From VXOI01 sp965197575 (GTDB lineage: Bacteria > Chloroflexota > Dehalococcoidia > Lucifugimonadales > UBA3495): a DNA stretch of 64,000 nt. The position numbers and the translations under genes were made by a program. The DNA is taken from assembly GCA_965197575.1 (NCBI GenBank), contig OZ240214.1, forward strand, positions 2,356,001-2,420,000, in the 5' to 3' direction. The notes beneath the pieces are model-generated. The model saw only the letters and a program-made list of their open reading frames with translations. It searched no databases and had not been told where the DNA came from. Shown piece after piece: positions 34,199 to 42,216 of the stretch (the first letter of the stretch is position 1; each line of letters starts with the position of its first letter).

Positions 34199-34552
34199 AT
34201 GCCAGAGCCCACATTGGTCAATGCCAAAGATGCACTAACTCTAGAGATAGACGCTACAGGAGCAAGGCGTGCGCAATTGTTTCACCAGATAGTAGGTAAT
34301 CAAGACGTTTCGCTCAACTACAGCGAGTGGAACCCTGGTGGCTCCAACGGCCCCCATACTCGGACGAAGCAGGAGGTACTTCTTTGTCTCCATGGGAAAG
34401 GAGAAGTTGTAGTGGAAGGTGGTGCAACTTATACCATGGAACCTTTCACTCTGATCTCCATACCAGCAGGGGTAACACATACCCATCGCAACGCCAGCAA
34501 CGGTGTTTATATCCAGGTCAGCCTTGCAGCCGATGGCTCTTATGCTGGCTGA
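34199..34552 (+). CDS. Cupin-domain protein
   Basis: A 117-residue single-domain cupin. The first motif includes GPHTRTKQEVLLCLHGKGEV (His and Glu ligands), the second FTLISIPAGVTHTHRNAS (His). It probably binds a metal and a small organic acid; no activity can be assigned. AGGAGAAGG precedes the ATG at 34199. It lies between the amidohydrolase pieces and the dehydrogenase genes and is likely part of the same catabolic group. Confidence 0.82.
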   Translation: MPEPTLVNAKDALTLEIDATGARRAQLFHQIVGNQDVSLNYSEWNPGGSNGPHTRTKQEVLLCLHGKGEVVVEGGATYTMEPFTLISIPAGVTHTHRNASNGVYIQVSLAADGSYAG

Positions 34553-34607
34553 TATAGGTTAAACCACAGCCTCTAGCCGACCGCTGATCAATTACTTGAG
34601 GAAGGAC

Positions 34608-35513
34608 ATGCCTAAAGAACAATTAGGGTTCATTGGCCTTGGGAAGATAGGCCATCTTCTGGCTCTGAAGATCCTCCGCGGCGAGTATCCCATGGTGGTC
34701 TACGACCAGCTCGTGGACCGGATGGAAATCCTGACGGGTGAAGGTGCAGAAGCTGCCACATCCCCCAAAGACGTGGCATCAAAAGCTAACACCATTTTTC
34801 TCTCTCTGCCAACCTCTCCCATCGTGGAGGAGGTTTGTCTGGGCGCCAACGGTATCGCCGAAGGGGCAGGATCGGATACTCTGGTGGTTGATTTTACCAG
34901 TGGAAATCCGACTATCACTGCCAGGATTTGTTCCAGGCTGGCAGAAAAAGGTGTTAAATACATTGACTGCGGCGTTAGTGGTTCGGCAAATATTATGAAA
35001 GGCATTCTCGGCATTATGGTTGGCGGGGATGCAGAAATGTTCGAGCGTGTTCGTCCTATCTTGATGGAACTTGGCACTGATTCTACTATAAATCATATGG
35101 GCCCAATCGGTTCAGGGCACATGACCAAGGCGTTGAACAACACACTCGGCGCCGTCCACTCAGCCATCGCGTGCGAGATCTTGTTGACGGGGGTCAAAGC
35201 CGGCCTTGACCCTAAGAAATTGATTGCTAGTTTCAACGCCAGCAGCGGTCGCAGTAATGCCACCCAAAATCTTGACACTACCTTTTTTACGGACCCATCT
35301 GAAAGGCCGGCCGGCATGGATCTATATCTTTCGGTGAACAATGTGGCAAATGCCTGTGAAATCGGCAGAAACTCGAACAGTCCCATGCTCATATCCGGTC
35401 TTACGCATCAGATTTATTTAAAAATCCAGGATGAAATGGGGCCGAGCGCCCCGGGTGGTGTGGCCGAGTTCTTTCAGAGATGGATGGGCGTTAGTGTCGG
35501 GGGCGATGCCTAA
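34608..35513 (+). CDS. NAD(P)-dependent 3-hydroxyisobutyrate dehydrogenase-like enzyme, copy 1
   Basis: A 301-residue beta-hydroxyacid dehydrogenase. GFIGLGKIGHLLA (7-19) is the NAD(P)-binding turn; VVDFTSGNP (about 92-100) and YIDCGVSGSANIMKG (about 121-135) are the substrate loop; the catalytic Lys is in GSGHMTKALNN (about 172). It would oxidise a 3-hydroxyacid or reduce the matching semialdehyde. The start ATG at 34608 has GAGGAAGG just upstream. A near-identical copy (24 differences in 301 residues by eye, about 92% identity) lies at 36965. Confidence 0.9.
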   Translation: MPKEQLGFIGLGKIGHLLALKILRGEYPMVVYDQLVDRMEILTGEGAEAATSPKDVASKANTIFLSLPTSPIVEEVCLGANGIAEGAGSDTLVVDFTSGNPTITARICSRLAEKGVKYIDCGVSGSANIMKGILGIMVGGDAEMFERVRPILMELGTDSTINHMGPIGSGHMTKALNNTLGAVHSAIACEILLTGVKAGLDPKKLIASFNASSGRSNATQNLDTTFFTDPSERPAGMDLYLSVNNVANACEIGRNSNSPMLISGLTHQIYLKIQDEMGPSAPGGVAEFFQRWMGVSVGGDA

Positions 35514-35576
35514 AATGCCATTTTTTAATGACGGCCAGAGCAATGGGGGTAAATCGACTTCAGCTCGACTGCGAAC

Positions 35577-35727
35577 TAAACTAAAGCCAAGGTGAAATGT
35601 ACATATCGCTAGACCGCACTGTCGGTCGTCCCCAAGTTGAGGCGTAAAGGTGATATGAGGTGCCGTGGAGTCCTTTAGGGCGTCTTCAAGACCCCCGAAA
35701 TGCACATCCCACCTTGGTATTGGTTTA
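35577..35727. mobile_element. IS630-derived MITE, copy 1
   Basis: 151 bp from TA to TA. The left end TAAACTAAAGCCAAGGTG continues AAATG as in one end of IS630 copy 1; the right end ATGCACATCCCACCTTGG matches the other end. No coding capacity. Copies 2 (36600-36750, reverse) and 3 (42065-42214) are nearly identical throughout. Confidence 0.85.
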
Positions 35728-36599
35728 GTACCGTTTCAATGTAATTCTATTGGATATACATGTTTGAGCTTACTGCGAGCGTCTTGGGTAGAGAACCGCC
35801 AGTCTATGCTGGCGCCAGCATCGTTGCGCTCGCGTTCGAGCGCTGCGACCTCCCGTTTCAGCAACGCTTCATCGCCGATCCGGCGGTTCAGGCACTGCCT
35901 GCTGAAGACGCTCAACTTGATCTCGGCCATGTTCAGCCAGCTTCCGTGATTGGGTGTGTGGTGAAGCTCCAGGCGTTTGGCTATGCGGCGCGCCTCGGAC
36001 GCTCCAAATGCCTCGTAGAGCGAGCCCAACTTGTGGGTGTTGAGATTGTCCAGCACCAGCCGGATCACTGCTTTCCGCCACGGCTTGAGTTCGTTTTTTT
36101 GAGTATCTGGCCCACCGTCTCCAGGGAGATGCTCCCGGCCAACTCCAGCTCCACCACCTTGTCCGCCAGCAAATGGAGCGTCCAGTTTACATGTCCTTCG
36201 GGTGGACTGCTGCACGCGATGGCAACCAAGTGCGCTTCCTGCTTGCCGTCCAACTTGCGCTCCCGGCCCGGCCTTGGCCGGTCATTGACGGCGGCCTCAA
36301 GCCCTTCCTCGACGAACCGCTTCCGCACTCTGGCAACGGTGGCGGCGTTGATCCAAAGCACCCCGGCTATCTCACGGTCCCGAAGTCCTTCATCTGCCTG
36401 GAGCAACGCCAGCGCCCGCTTGACCGTACGGACTGACGTCTTGCCCCGGCGGGAAACCTCATTGAGACGGGAGCGTTCGGATTCAGCCAGCTCGACTTTA
36501 TACTTGATGGCAGCCATGTCTGGATACTCCCCCATAGAAAGATCATACCCAAGTATGGCTGCCTTCTCATATTCTTGTAAATCTATCTGGAAACGGTAC
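35728..36599 (-). mobile_element. Second-type IS630 element with internal deletion
   Basis: About 870 bp with ends GTACCGTTTCAATG and, inward from the right, GTACCGTTTCCAG. It lies directly between MITE copies 1 and 2, which face each other. Its transposase has lost the catalytic core (see the gene entry). The ends match those of the 128-bp element at 36751-36879, so that is probably its MITE. Confidence 0.65.
35736..36517 (-). pseudogene. IS630-family transposase (second type), internally deleted
   Basis: The N-terminal HTH half is intact (KTSVRTVKRALALLQADEGL, REIAGVLWINAATVARVRKR, HVNWTLHLLADKVVELELAG, SLETVGQILKK). The frame then changes and jumps from NELKPWRKA straight to VIRLVLDNLNTH, so about 110 residues with the first catalytic Asp are missing. 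The rest (HTPNHGSWLNMAEIKLSVF) is normal. It cannot be active by itself. Confidence 0.75.
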
Positions 36600-36750
36600 T
36601 AAACCAATACCAAGGTGGGATGTGCATTTCGGGGAGATTGACGATGACCGAAAGGACTCCACGGCACCTCATATCACCTTTAGGCCCCAACTGGGTGGGC
36701 ACCGATAGTGCGGTCTAGCGATATGTACATTTCACCTTGGCTTTAGTTTA
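36600..36750. mobile_element. IS630-derived MITE, copy 2 (reverse orientation)
   Basis: 151 bp, the reverse complement of MITE copy 1 with few changes: it begins TAAACCAATACCAAGGTG and ends CACCTTGGCTTTAGTTTA. It abuts the right end of the second-type IS630. Confidence 0.85.
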
Positions 36751-36879
36751 GTACCGGTTCCACTTGAATATGCCTTATATCAGATATCTGTTTCGCCTGT
36801 TAATCATTCCTGCGCAAGCAGGAATCCAGAGTTAGAGGCAGCTTTCCAGTATCAACAAATCTATCTGGAAACGGTACTA
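36751..36879. mobile_element. Small MITE with GTACCG ends and a GCAA-loop hairpin
   Basis: About 128 bp with ends GTACCGGTTCCA and TGGAAACGGTAC, like those of the second-type IS630. The centre has the perfect hairpin ATTCCTGC-GCAA-GCAGGAAT (36806-36825), a palindrome of a type scattered in many bacterial genomes. Confidence 0.6.
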
Positions 36880-36964
36880 GTGGCTCACGCACGAATTTAG
36901 GTCTAAGCCAATTAAACCACAGCCTCTAGCTAGCAGACCGCTGATCAATTACAGGAGGAAGACC

Positions 36965-37870
36965 ATGCCTAAAGAACAATTAGGGTTCATCGGTCTTGGG
37001 AATATCGGCCATCTTTTAGCTCTGAAGATTTTCCGCGGCGAGTATCCCATGGTGGTCTACGACCAACTCGGGGACCGGATGGAAATCCTGACGGGGGAAG
37101 GGGCAGAAGCTGCCACTTCCCCCAAAGACGTGGCATCAAAAGCTAACACCATTTTTCTCTCTCTGCCGACCTCTCCCATCGTGGAGGAGGTGTGTCTGGG
37201 CGCCAATGGTATCGCCGAAGGGGCTGGATCGGATACTTTGGTGGTTGATTTTACCAGTGGTAATCCGACTATCACTGCCAGGATTTGTTCCAGGCTGGCA
37301 GAAAAAGGTATTAAATACATTGACGTCGGCGTAAGCGGTTCGGCAAATATTATGAAAGGCATTCTCGGCATGATGGTTGGCGGGGATGCAGAAATGTTCG
37401 AGCGTGTTCGTCCTATCTTGATGGAACTTGGCACTGATTCTACTACAAATCATATGGGCCCAATCGGCACGGGGCACATGACCAAGGCGTTGAACAACAC
37501 ACTCGCCGCCGCCCATTCGGCCATCGCGTGCGAGATCTTGTTGACGGGGGTCAAAGCCGGCCTTGACCCTAAGAAATTGATTGGTAGTTTCAACGCCAGC
37601 AGCGGTCGCAGCAATGCCACACAAAATCTTGAAACCACCTTTTTTACGGACCCATCTGAAAGGTCAGCCGGCATGGATCTATATCTTCAGGTGAACAATG
37701 TGGCAAATGCCTGCGAAGTAGGCCGAAACTTGAACACTCCCATGCTCGTATCCGGTCTTATGCATCAGATTTATTTAAAGGTTCAGGATGAAATGGGGCC
37801 CAGGTCCCCGGGTGGTGTGGCCGAGTTCTTTCAGAGATGGATGGGTGTTAGAGTCGGGAGTGATGCTTGA
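36965..37870 (+). CDS. NAD(P)-dependent 3-hydroxyisobutyrate dehydrogenase-like enzyme, copy 2
   Basis: A 301-residue enzyme with the same motifs as copy 1 (GFIGLGNIGHLLA; YIDVGVSGSANIMKG; GTGHMTKALNN). All catalytic residues are kept, so both could be active; changes such as Cys to Val next to the substrate loop (DCGVSG to DVGVSG) may alter specificity. AGGAGG lies 8 bases before the ATG at 36965. Upstream sequence from about 36912 also matches that before copy 1, so the duplication includes the leader. The binding-protein gene follows. Confidence 0.9.
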   Translation: MPKEQLGFIGLGNIGHLLALKIFRGEYPMVVYDQLGDRMEILTGEGAEAATSPKDVASKANTIFLSLPTSPIVEEVCLGANGIAEGAGSDTLVVDFTSGNPTITARICSRLAEKGIKYIDVGVSGSANIMKGILGMMVGGDAEMFERVRPILMELGTDSTTNHMGPIGTGHMTKALNNTLAAAHSAIACEILLTGVKAGLDPKKLIGSFNASSGRSNATQNLETTFFTDPSERSAGMDLYLQVNNVANACEVGRNLNTPMLVSGLMHQIYLKVQDEMGPRSPGGVAEFFQRWMGVRVGSDA

Positions 37871-37953
37871 AACGCCAATTTTCAAAGTACGGGCAGAGCT
37901 ATGGCCTGAATTCAGTTTCTTCTAACTTTAAAAGAGATGTAGGTAGAGTAGAT

Positions 37954-39732
37954 ATGAATAAACTCTTTTCGTATACACTCCCGCGATTGCGGTTGGTAAT
38001 AATCGCAGGTATCTTAACCTTCCTGTTAGCCTGTGGGGCATCCGCCACTTCAACACCCGCGCCCGAAGCAACATCGGCACCCGCGCCCGAAGCAACATCG
38101 GCACCCGCGCCCGAAGCAACATCGACACCCCGGTCCGCAACGCTGGCTCCGGCTTTTACTTCAACCCCAGTTGCAGCTGTCACGCCGGCTCCAGTCGGTC
38201 CACAGCTCCGTTACGAACCTAGTAAGAAAAGAGGCGGGGTATTAAGATACGCAAATGGCCACGCTGCCCCGGCACACTTTGATCTTACACAGTCAGGAAC
38301 AGGCGGTAACATACGGCCACAGGCGCAGTTTTTTAATGGCCTCCTCAGGTACAGCCCTTTTGATGGCGCCAAGACTATACTCCCAGACTTGGCCCATTCG
38401 TGGAAGGCTTCTGACGATGGCCTAAGTGTTACCTTCTCCCTGAGGGAGGGGGTCAAGTTCCATGATGGCGCATTGCTCACCTCGGACGATGTGGTCGCTA
38501 CATTCGACCGCGTGGTTTTCCCTACCGAGGGGATTGTCAGTGTAAGACAGACACTCTATTCGGCGGTAAAGGAGGTTAGGGCCATTGACCCCTTGACAGT
38601 AGAGTTTTTGTTCACTGAGCCCAGTGCTATCTTCATACCTTCGATAGCCCTGGACTGGAGCTATGTTATTCGCAAACAAACCCTGGAGGACAACAATCAA
38701 GACCTCAGGCGGGTGAAGGACTACCCTGGCACAGGGCCATTCATCTTCGTGGAATACATCACCGATGAAAAGTGGACCTCCGAGCGGAACCCGGACTACT
38801 TTTATGAGGGACTGCCTTACCTGGACGGAATTGAGCAATTCCATGCCCCAGGGGGACAAGTTTCCACGCTCCTCCTCGGCGGCATAGCAGATTACGGGTT
38901 CGGTATTGCCCCCTCATCCGACGAAGATCTCAGAAAGCAGGGGGTGGAAATACACGTCTACCCAAGTCCGGTGATAACTGCCTTCTGGATGAACACTGAC
39001 AAAGCCCCGTTCAACGATGTCAGAGTGCGCCGCGCCATTGACCTCGTTGTAGATCGCCATGCGCTGAATGAAATAACTGGACAGATATCAAGGCGACAGG
39101 TTGGTAGATGGGCATTTCCGAGGACAGAGTTCTCTTTGTCTGATGAGGACCTTCTGAAACTGCCAGCGCTCAGACTAGACAAGACCGAGAACATCAAAGA
39201 AGCTAAGCAGCTAATGAAAGATGCTGGGTACGAAAATGGTTTTGGGAATATCGACTTCGTGCAGAGGCAAAACCCAAATTTCGCACTGCTAGCGCCAGCT
39301 GTGCAGGACATACTCAAGCGCCATCTGGGGATCGATATGGAAATCCGACAGGTGCATGTCGGCGTGTGGTTTGAAGACATCAGGAGAGGTGATTTCGACT
39401 TTACCGTAGGTGCGGTCGGTACCGCAATGGCGGACCCAGCCGCATATCTACCGGACTGGTACGGCAGCAGTGGCAAACAGAATTTTTCTCGCTGGAAGAA
39501 TGAGGAGTTTGATGACCTCATGGTGGAACTGGCCCGAGAGTTGGACCCTGAGCGACGTGTTGCGCTGGTGCGACAGTCAATGGATCTGATTGAACAGGAA
39601 ATCCCTGTCATAGAGGTCGGATATTCTCTATCGAGTCATGCCTGGTATCCTTATGTCAAAGACGTGCCCGCCAGGGATCAGGCAGGCAACTATAATGTCT
39701 GGCGATGGGATACCGTGTGGCTGGACAAATAA
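37954..39732 (+). CDS. ABC transporter substrate-binding lipoprotein, family 5 (peptide/nickel/opine)
   Basis: A 592-residue extracytoplasmic solute-binding protein. A lipoprotein signal ends LTFLLAC (C27), followed by a linker with three exact repeats of PAPEATSA (24 bp in DNA). The family 5 core runs from RGGVLRYANGHAAPAHFDLT through the signature LAHSWKASDDGLSVTFSLRE (about 146-165 from the start) and VKFHDGALLTSDDVVATFDR. The ATG at 37954 is used because it opens the signal peptide; an upstream frame back to 37867 has none. It delivers an oligopeptide or similar substrate to the two permeases that follow; no ATPase genes are adjacent. Confidence 0.9.
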   Translation: MNKLFSYTLPRLRLVIIAGILTFLLACGASATSTPAPEATSAPAPEATSAPAPEATSTPRSATLAPAFTSTPVAAVTPAPVGPQLRYEPSKKRGGVLRYANGHAAPAHFDLTQSGTGGNIRPQAQFFNGLLRYSPFDGAKTILPDLAHSWKASDDGLSVTFSLREGVKFHDGALLTSDDVVATFDRVVFPTEGIVSVRQTLYSAVKEVRAIDPLTVEFLFTEPSAIFIPSIALDWSYVIRKQTLEDNNQDLRRVKDYPGTGPFIFVEYITDEKWTSERNPDYFYEGLPYLDGIEQFHAPGGQVSTLLLGGIADYGFGIAPSSDEDLRKQGVEIHVYPSPVITAFWMNTDKAPFNDVRVRRAIDLVVDRHALNEITGQISRRQVGRWAFPRTEFSLSDEDLLKLPALRLDKTENIKEAKQLMKDAGYENGFGNIDFVQRQNPNFALLAPAVQDILKRHLGIDMEIRQVHVGVWFEDIRRGDFDFTVGAVGTAMADPAAYLPDWYGSSGKQNFSRWKNEEFDDLMVELARELDPERRVALVRQSMDLIEQEIPVIEVGYSLSSHAWYPYVKDVPARDQAGNYNVWRWDTVWLDK

Positions 39733-39783
39733 GGGAGAGTTTGAGATACGGGGCATGAGGGCTGGGGCATATTCCTAGCCTGC

Positions 39784-39807
39784 GGTTGAGGCGTTACCGC
39801 CTCAACC
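39784..39807 (+). promoter_or_regulatory. Perfect hairpin between binding-protein and permease genes
   Basis: GGTTGAGGCG-TTAC-CGCCTCAACC, a 10-bp stem with a 4-base loop, 52 bp after the binding-protein stop. No T-run follows, so it is more likely an mRNA-stabilising or partial attenuation structure that raises binding-protein levels over permeases, as is common in such operons. It ends 4 bases before an ATG (39812). Confidence 0.55.
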
Positions 39808-39811
39808 AAGT

Positions 39812-40837
39812 ATGACTCAGCCCAAATGCCTTCCCCCGTCAGACCCTCCGGGTTTCAACTCGGTAATGCTGAGGCGCAAGGTGCAAGGATATATTCTCCG
39901 AAGACTGCTTTTATCGGTGCCGGCCATATTGGGCCTCACAATGATCATCTTCGTAGCTATGCGCATTTTGCCGGGCGATGTGTTAGTGGTAATGTTTGGA
40001 GAGGAGGAGTTTCAGAAGATATCGGAGAACGATCGCCAACGTATCATGGAGAGCCTCGGGCTTGCTAAGCCTTTATACGCCCAGTACGGAGACTGGCTGA
40101 AGGACATAGTTACTTTGAAACTGGGCGAGTCCTTCTGGCGTGGGGATAAAGTCATGGATACGATACTCCGCCGTGGACCTATAACTGGCGAAATTGCCCT
40201 ACTGGCGGTAGCCTTCTCCTGGTTGATAGGGCTACCTGTAGGTATATTGGCCGCCATGAGACAGAATAGCATCTGGGACTACCTAACAAGGTCCTCCACC
40301 ATCCTGTTTTTGGCCATTCCTGGTTTCTGGCTTGGGGCTGTAATCGTCCTGTTCTTTCTCTTAGTATTCGGCTGGCGGTCACCTCCGGGAGTTATTCAGA
40401 TATGGGATAACTTTGTGGGCAATATGCAGATCGTCTTAGGGCCGTCTATAGTGTTGGGACTTGGTCTGGCAGCAATTGTAGCGCGCATGGCCCGCTCTAG
40501 TCTTCTAGAAGTAATTCGGGAGGACTACATACGCACTGCCCGGGCCAAAGGGCTTGGGGAGCGAGCCGTGGTGTTCAAGCACGCTCTCCAAAACTCCATC
40601 CTACCAGTAATAACTATCTCGGGCATCTCCATGGGCCACCTCCTGGGGGGCTCGGTGGCCGTCGAAACGGCCTTCGGTGTCCCTGGGCTAGGTAAGACCC
40701 TGGTCGCCGGCTTCGTAGAGCGGGACTACGTCGTAATACAGAACCTGGTGTTGTTATACGGGCTCATCTTCGTGTTCACAAATCTCTTAATTGATATAGC
40801 CTACGTCTGGATTGACCCCAGGATACGCTACAGGTAA
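39812..40837 (+). CDS. ABC transporter permease, DppB-like
   Basis: A 341-residue inner-membrane permease with six predicted helices, the first at about 31-50 (LLLSVPAILGLTMIIFVAM). The cytoplasmic EAA loop reads VIREDYIRTARAKGLGERAV, which contacts the ATPase. The ILPGDV and HALQNSILPVIT segments are typical of the DppB/OppB type. The ATG at 39866 (MLRRKVQGYI) is a good alternative start because a hairpin covers the region just before 39812. It pairs with the DppC-like permease downstream. Confidence 0.88.
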   Translation: MTQPKCLPPSDPPGFNSVMLRRKVQGYILRRLLLSVPAILGLTMIIFVAMRILPGDVLVVMFGEEEFQKISENDRQRIMESLGLAKPLYAQYGDWLKDIVTLKLGESFWRGDKVMDTILRRGPITGEIALLAVAFSWLIGLPVGILAAMRQNSIWDYLTRSSTILFLAIPGFWLGAVIVLFFLLVFGWRSPPGVIQIWDNFVGNMQIVLGPSIVLGLGLAAIVARMARSSLLEVIREDYIRTARAKGLGERAVVFKHALQNSILPVITISGISMGHLLGGSVAVETAFGVPGLGKTLVAGFVERDYVVIQNLVLLYGLIFVFTNLLIDIAYVWIDPRIRYR

Positions 40838-40926
40838 GCGAACAGGACTGGTTCTCTCACGCTGATGTCTTTTCACGAGGCAGGTGAATCGAGTTAGATA
40901 ATGGAGCTCACCGAGGCATATTTTAG

Positions 40927-41838
40927 ATGCGGCAGCAAAAAATGATACAGGCAACGGGACTGCGCATCACCTCTCTCTTGGTGGCGCAGATAGGGGCAGT
41001 ATCCCTCACCTTAGGCACCTTTGCTCGTCGGCAACCTGTGGGGGCAGCTTCTGGGCTGCTCCTAGTAATCATGGGAGTAGCAGCAGTCGCTGCCCCTCTT
41101 GTAGCTCCTTATGACCCATTGGAGACACATTTCCAGGACATCCGAGTGAGCCCCTCAGCTAAGTATTTGCTGGGGACAGATGAAATCGGCAGAGATTTTC
41201 TCAGCAGGATCATCTACGGTACACGGATATCTTTGTTCGTGTCCTTCATGGCTGTCCTGTTGGGAGATGGCGTCGGGCTTGTCTGGGGTACCGCCAGTGG
41301 ATATCTAGGAGGAAAGTTTGACATCATCGGTCAACGCTTTCTGGATTTGCTTATGTCCTTTCCCACGCTCATCTTAGCCTTGGTCCTGCTGCTGGCTCTA
41401 GGAGCAGGGATTCACACGGTGATAATCGCCATAGCCATTACCCGTATTCCTACGTCCACCCGTGTAATCCGCTCTGTAACTCTGTCGATTAAAGAGAATA
41501 TGTACGTAGATGCCGCCAAAGCCATAGGAGCCTCTGACCTGAGGGTGATGACGTTGCATATAGCTCCGCAGTGTATGGCCCCGTTCCTAATCCTAGCTAC
41601 AGCCCATCTTGGTACGGTTATCATCACGGAAGCCTCTCTGGGTTTCCTGGGGCTGGGTATCCCGCCTCCTACTCCTAGCTGGGGCAACATGCTAGGAGGA
41701 GCCGTTGCAGGTGTCTTTAAGCCTTCATGGTGGCTGGTAATCTTTCCAGGAGTGGCTATAACTATCACTGTGCTAGCCTTTAATATGTTCGGTGATACTA
41801 TACGGGATGTTCTCGATCCTAGATTAAGAGGGCGGTAA
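40927..41838 (+). CDS. ABC transporter permease, DppC-like
   Basis: A 303-residue permease of the DppC/OppC type. LGTDEIGRDFLSRIIYGTRI (about 77-96) is the family signature, and the EAA loop reads YVDAAKAIGASDLRVMTLHI. Helices at about 38-60, 97-120, 135-160, 205-225, and 265-288. Together with the DppB-like protein it forms the membrane channel for the upstream binding protein. The ATPases (DppD/DppF type) must be encoded elsewhere. Confidence 0.88.
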   Translation: MRQQKMIQATGLRITSLLVAQIGAVSLTLGTFARRQPVGAASGLLLVIMGVAAVAAPLVAPYDPLETHFQDIRVSPSAKYLLGTDEIGRDFLSRIIYGTRISLFVSFMAVLLGDGVGLVWGTASGYLGGKFDIIGQRFLDLLMSFPTLILALVLLLALGAGIHTVIIAIAITRIPTSTRVIRSVTLSIKENMYVDAAKAIGASDLRVMTLHIAPQCMAPFLILATAHLGTVIITEASLGFLGLGIPPPTPSWGNMLGGAVAGVFKPSWWLVIFPGVAITITVLAFNMFGDTIRDVLDPRLRGR

Positions 41839-41847
41839 CCTGATCCC

Positions 41848-41884
41848 AATTGCCCATGGCGGGTTGCCCCCGGCATGGGCAATT
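41848..41884 (+). terminator. Hairpin after the transporter operon
   Basis: An 11-bp perfect stem, AATTGCCCATG (41848-41858) and CATGGGCAATT (41874-41884), 10 bp after the DppC-like stop. The loop is 15 bases and no T-tract follows, so termination would be weak or factor-dependent. It may be a dispersed palindrome. Confidence 0.4.
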
Positions 41885-42064
41885 AGGATGAGTAGCAGTA
41901 GACTAGCCCCACAGTCGGGGCAAAGCGGCAGGAACTGACATTTGGCCGCTCCATTGGGCATCCTCAAAGAGGTCGCAAGCGGCGGCAAGCTACAAACAAC
42001 ATGCCGAGTCGTGCTTGTCACATCAGACGGATGCTCGACCCTCCGCCCGCTCAAAGGCAGCTAC

Positions 42065-42214
42065 TAAACTAAAGCCAAGGTGAAATGTACATATCGCTAG
42101 ACCGCACCGTCGGTCGCCCCCAGTTGGGACGTAAAGGTGAGATGAAGTGCCGTGGAGTCCTTTAGGTCGTCTTCAAGACCCCCGAAATGCACATCCCACC
42201 TTGGTATTGGTTTA
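42065..42214. mobile_element. IS630-derived MITE, copy 3
   Basis: 150 bp, same orientation as copy 1 and nearly identical to it (TAAACTAAAGCCAAGGTG ... CACCTTGGTATTGGTTTA). The IS701-like element Y begins 2 bases later. Confidence 0.85.
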
Positions 42215-42216
42215 GT

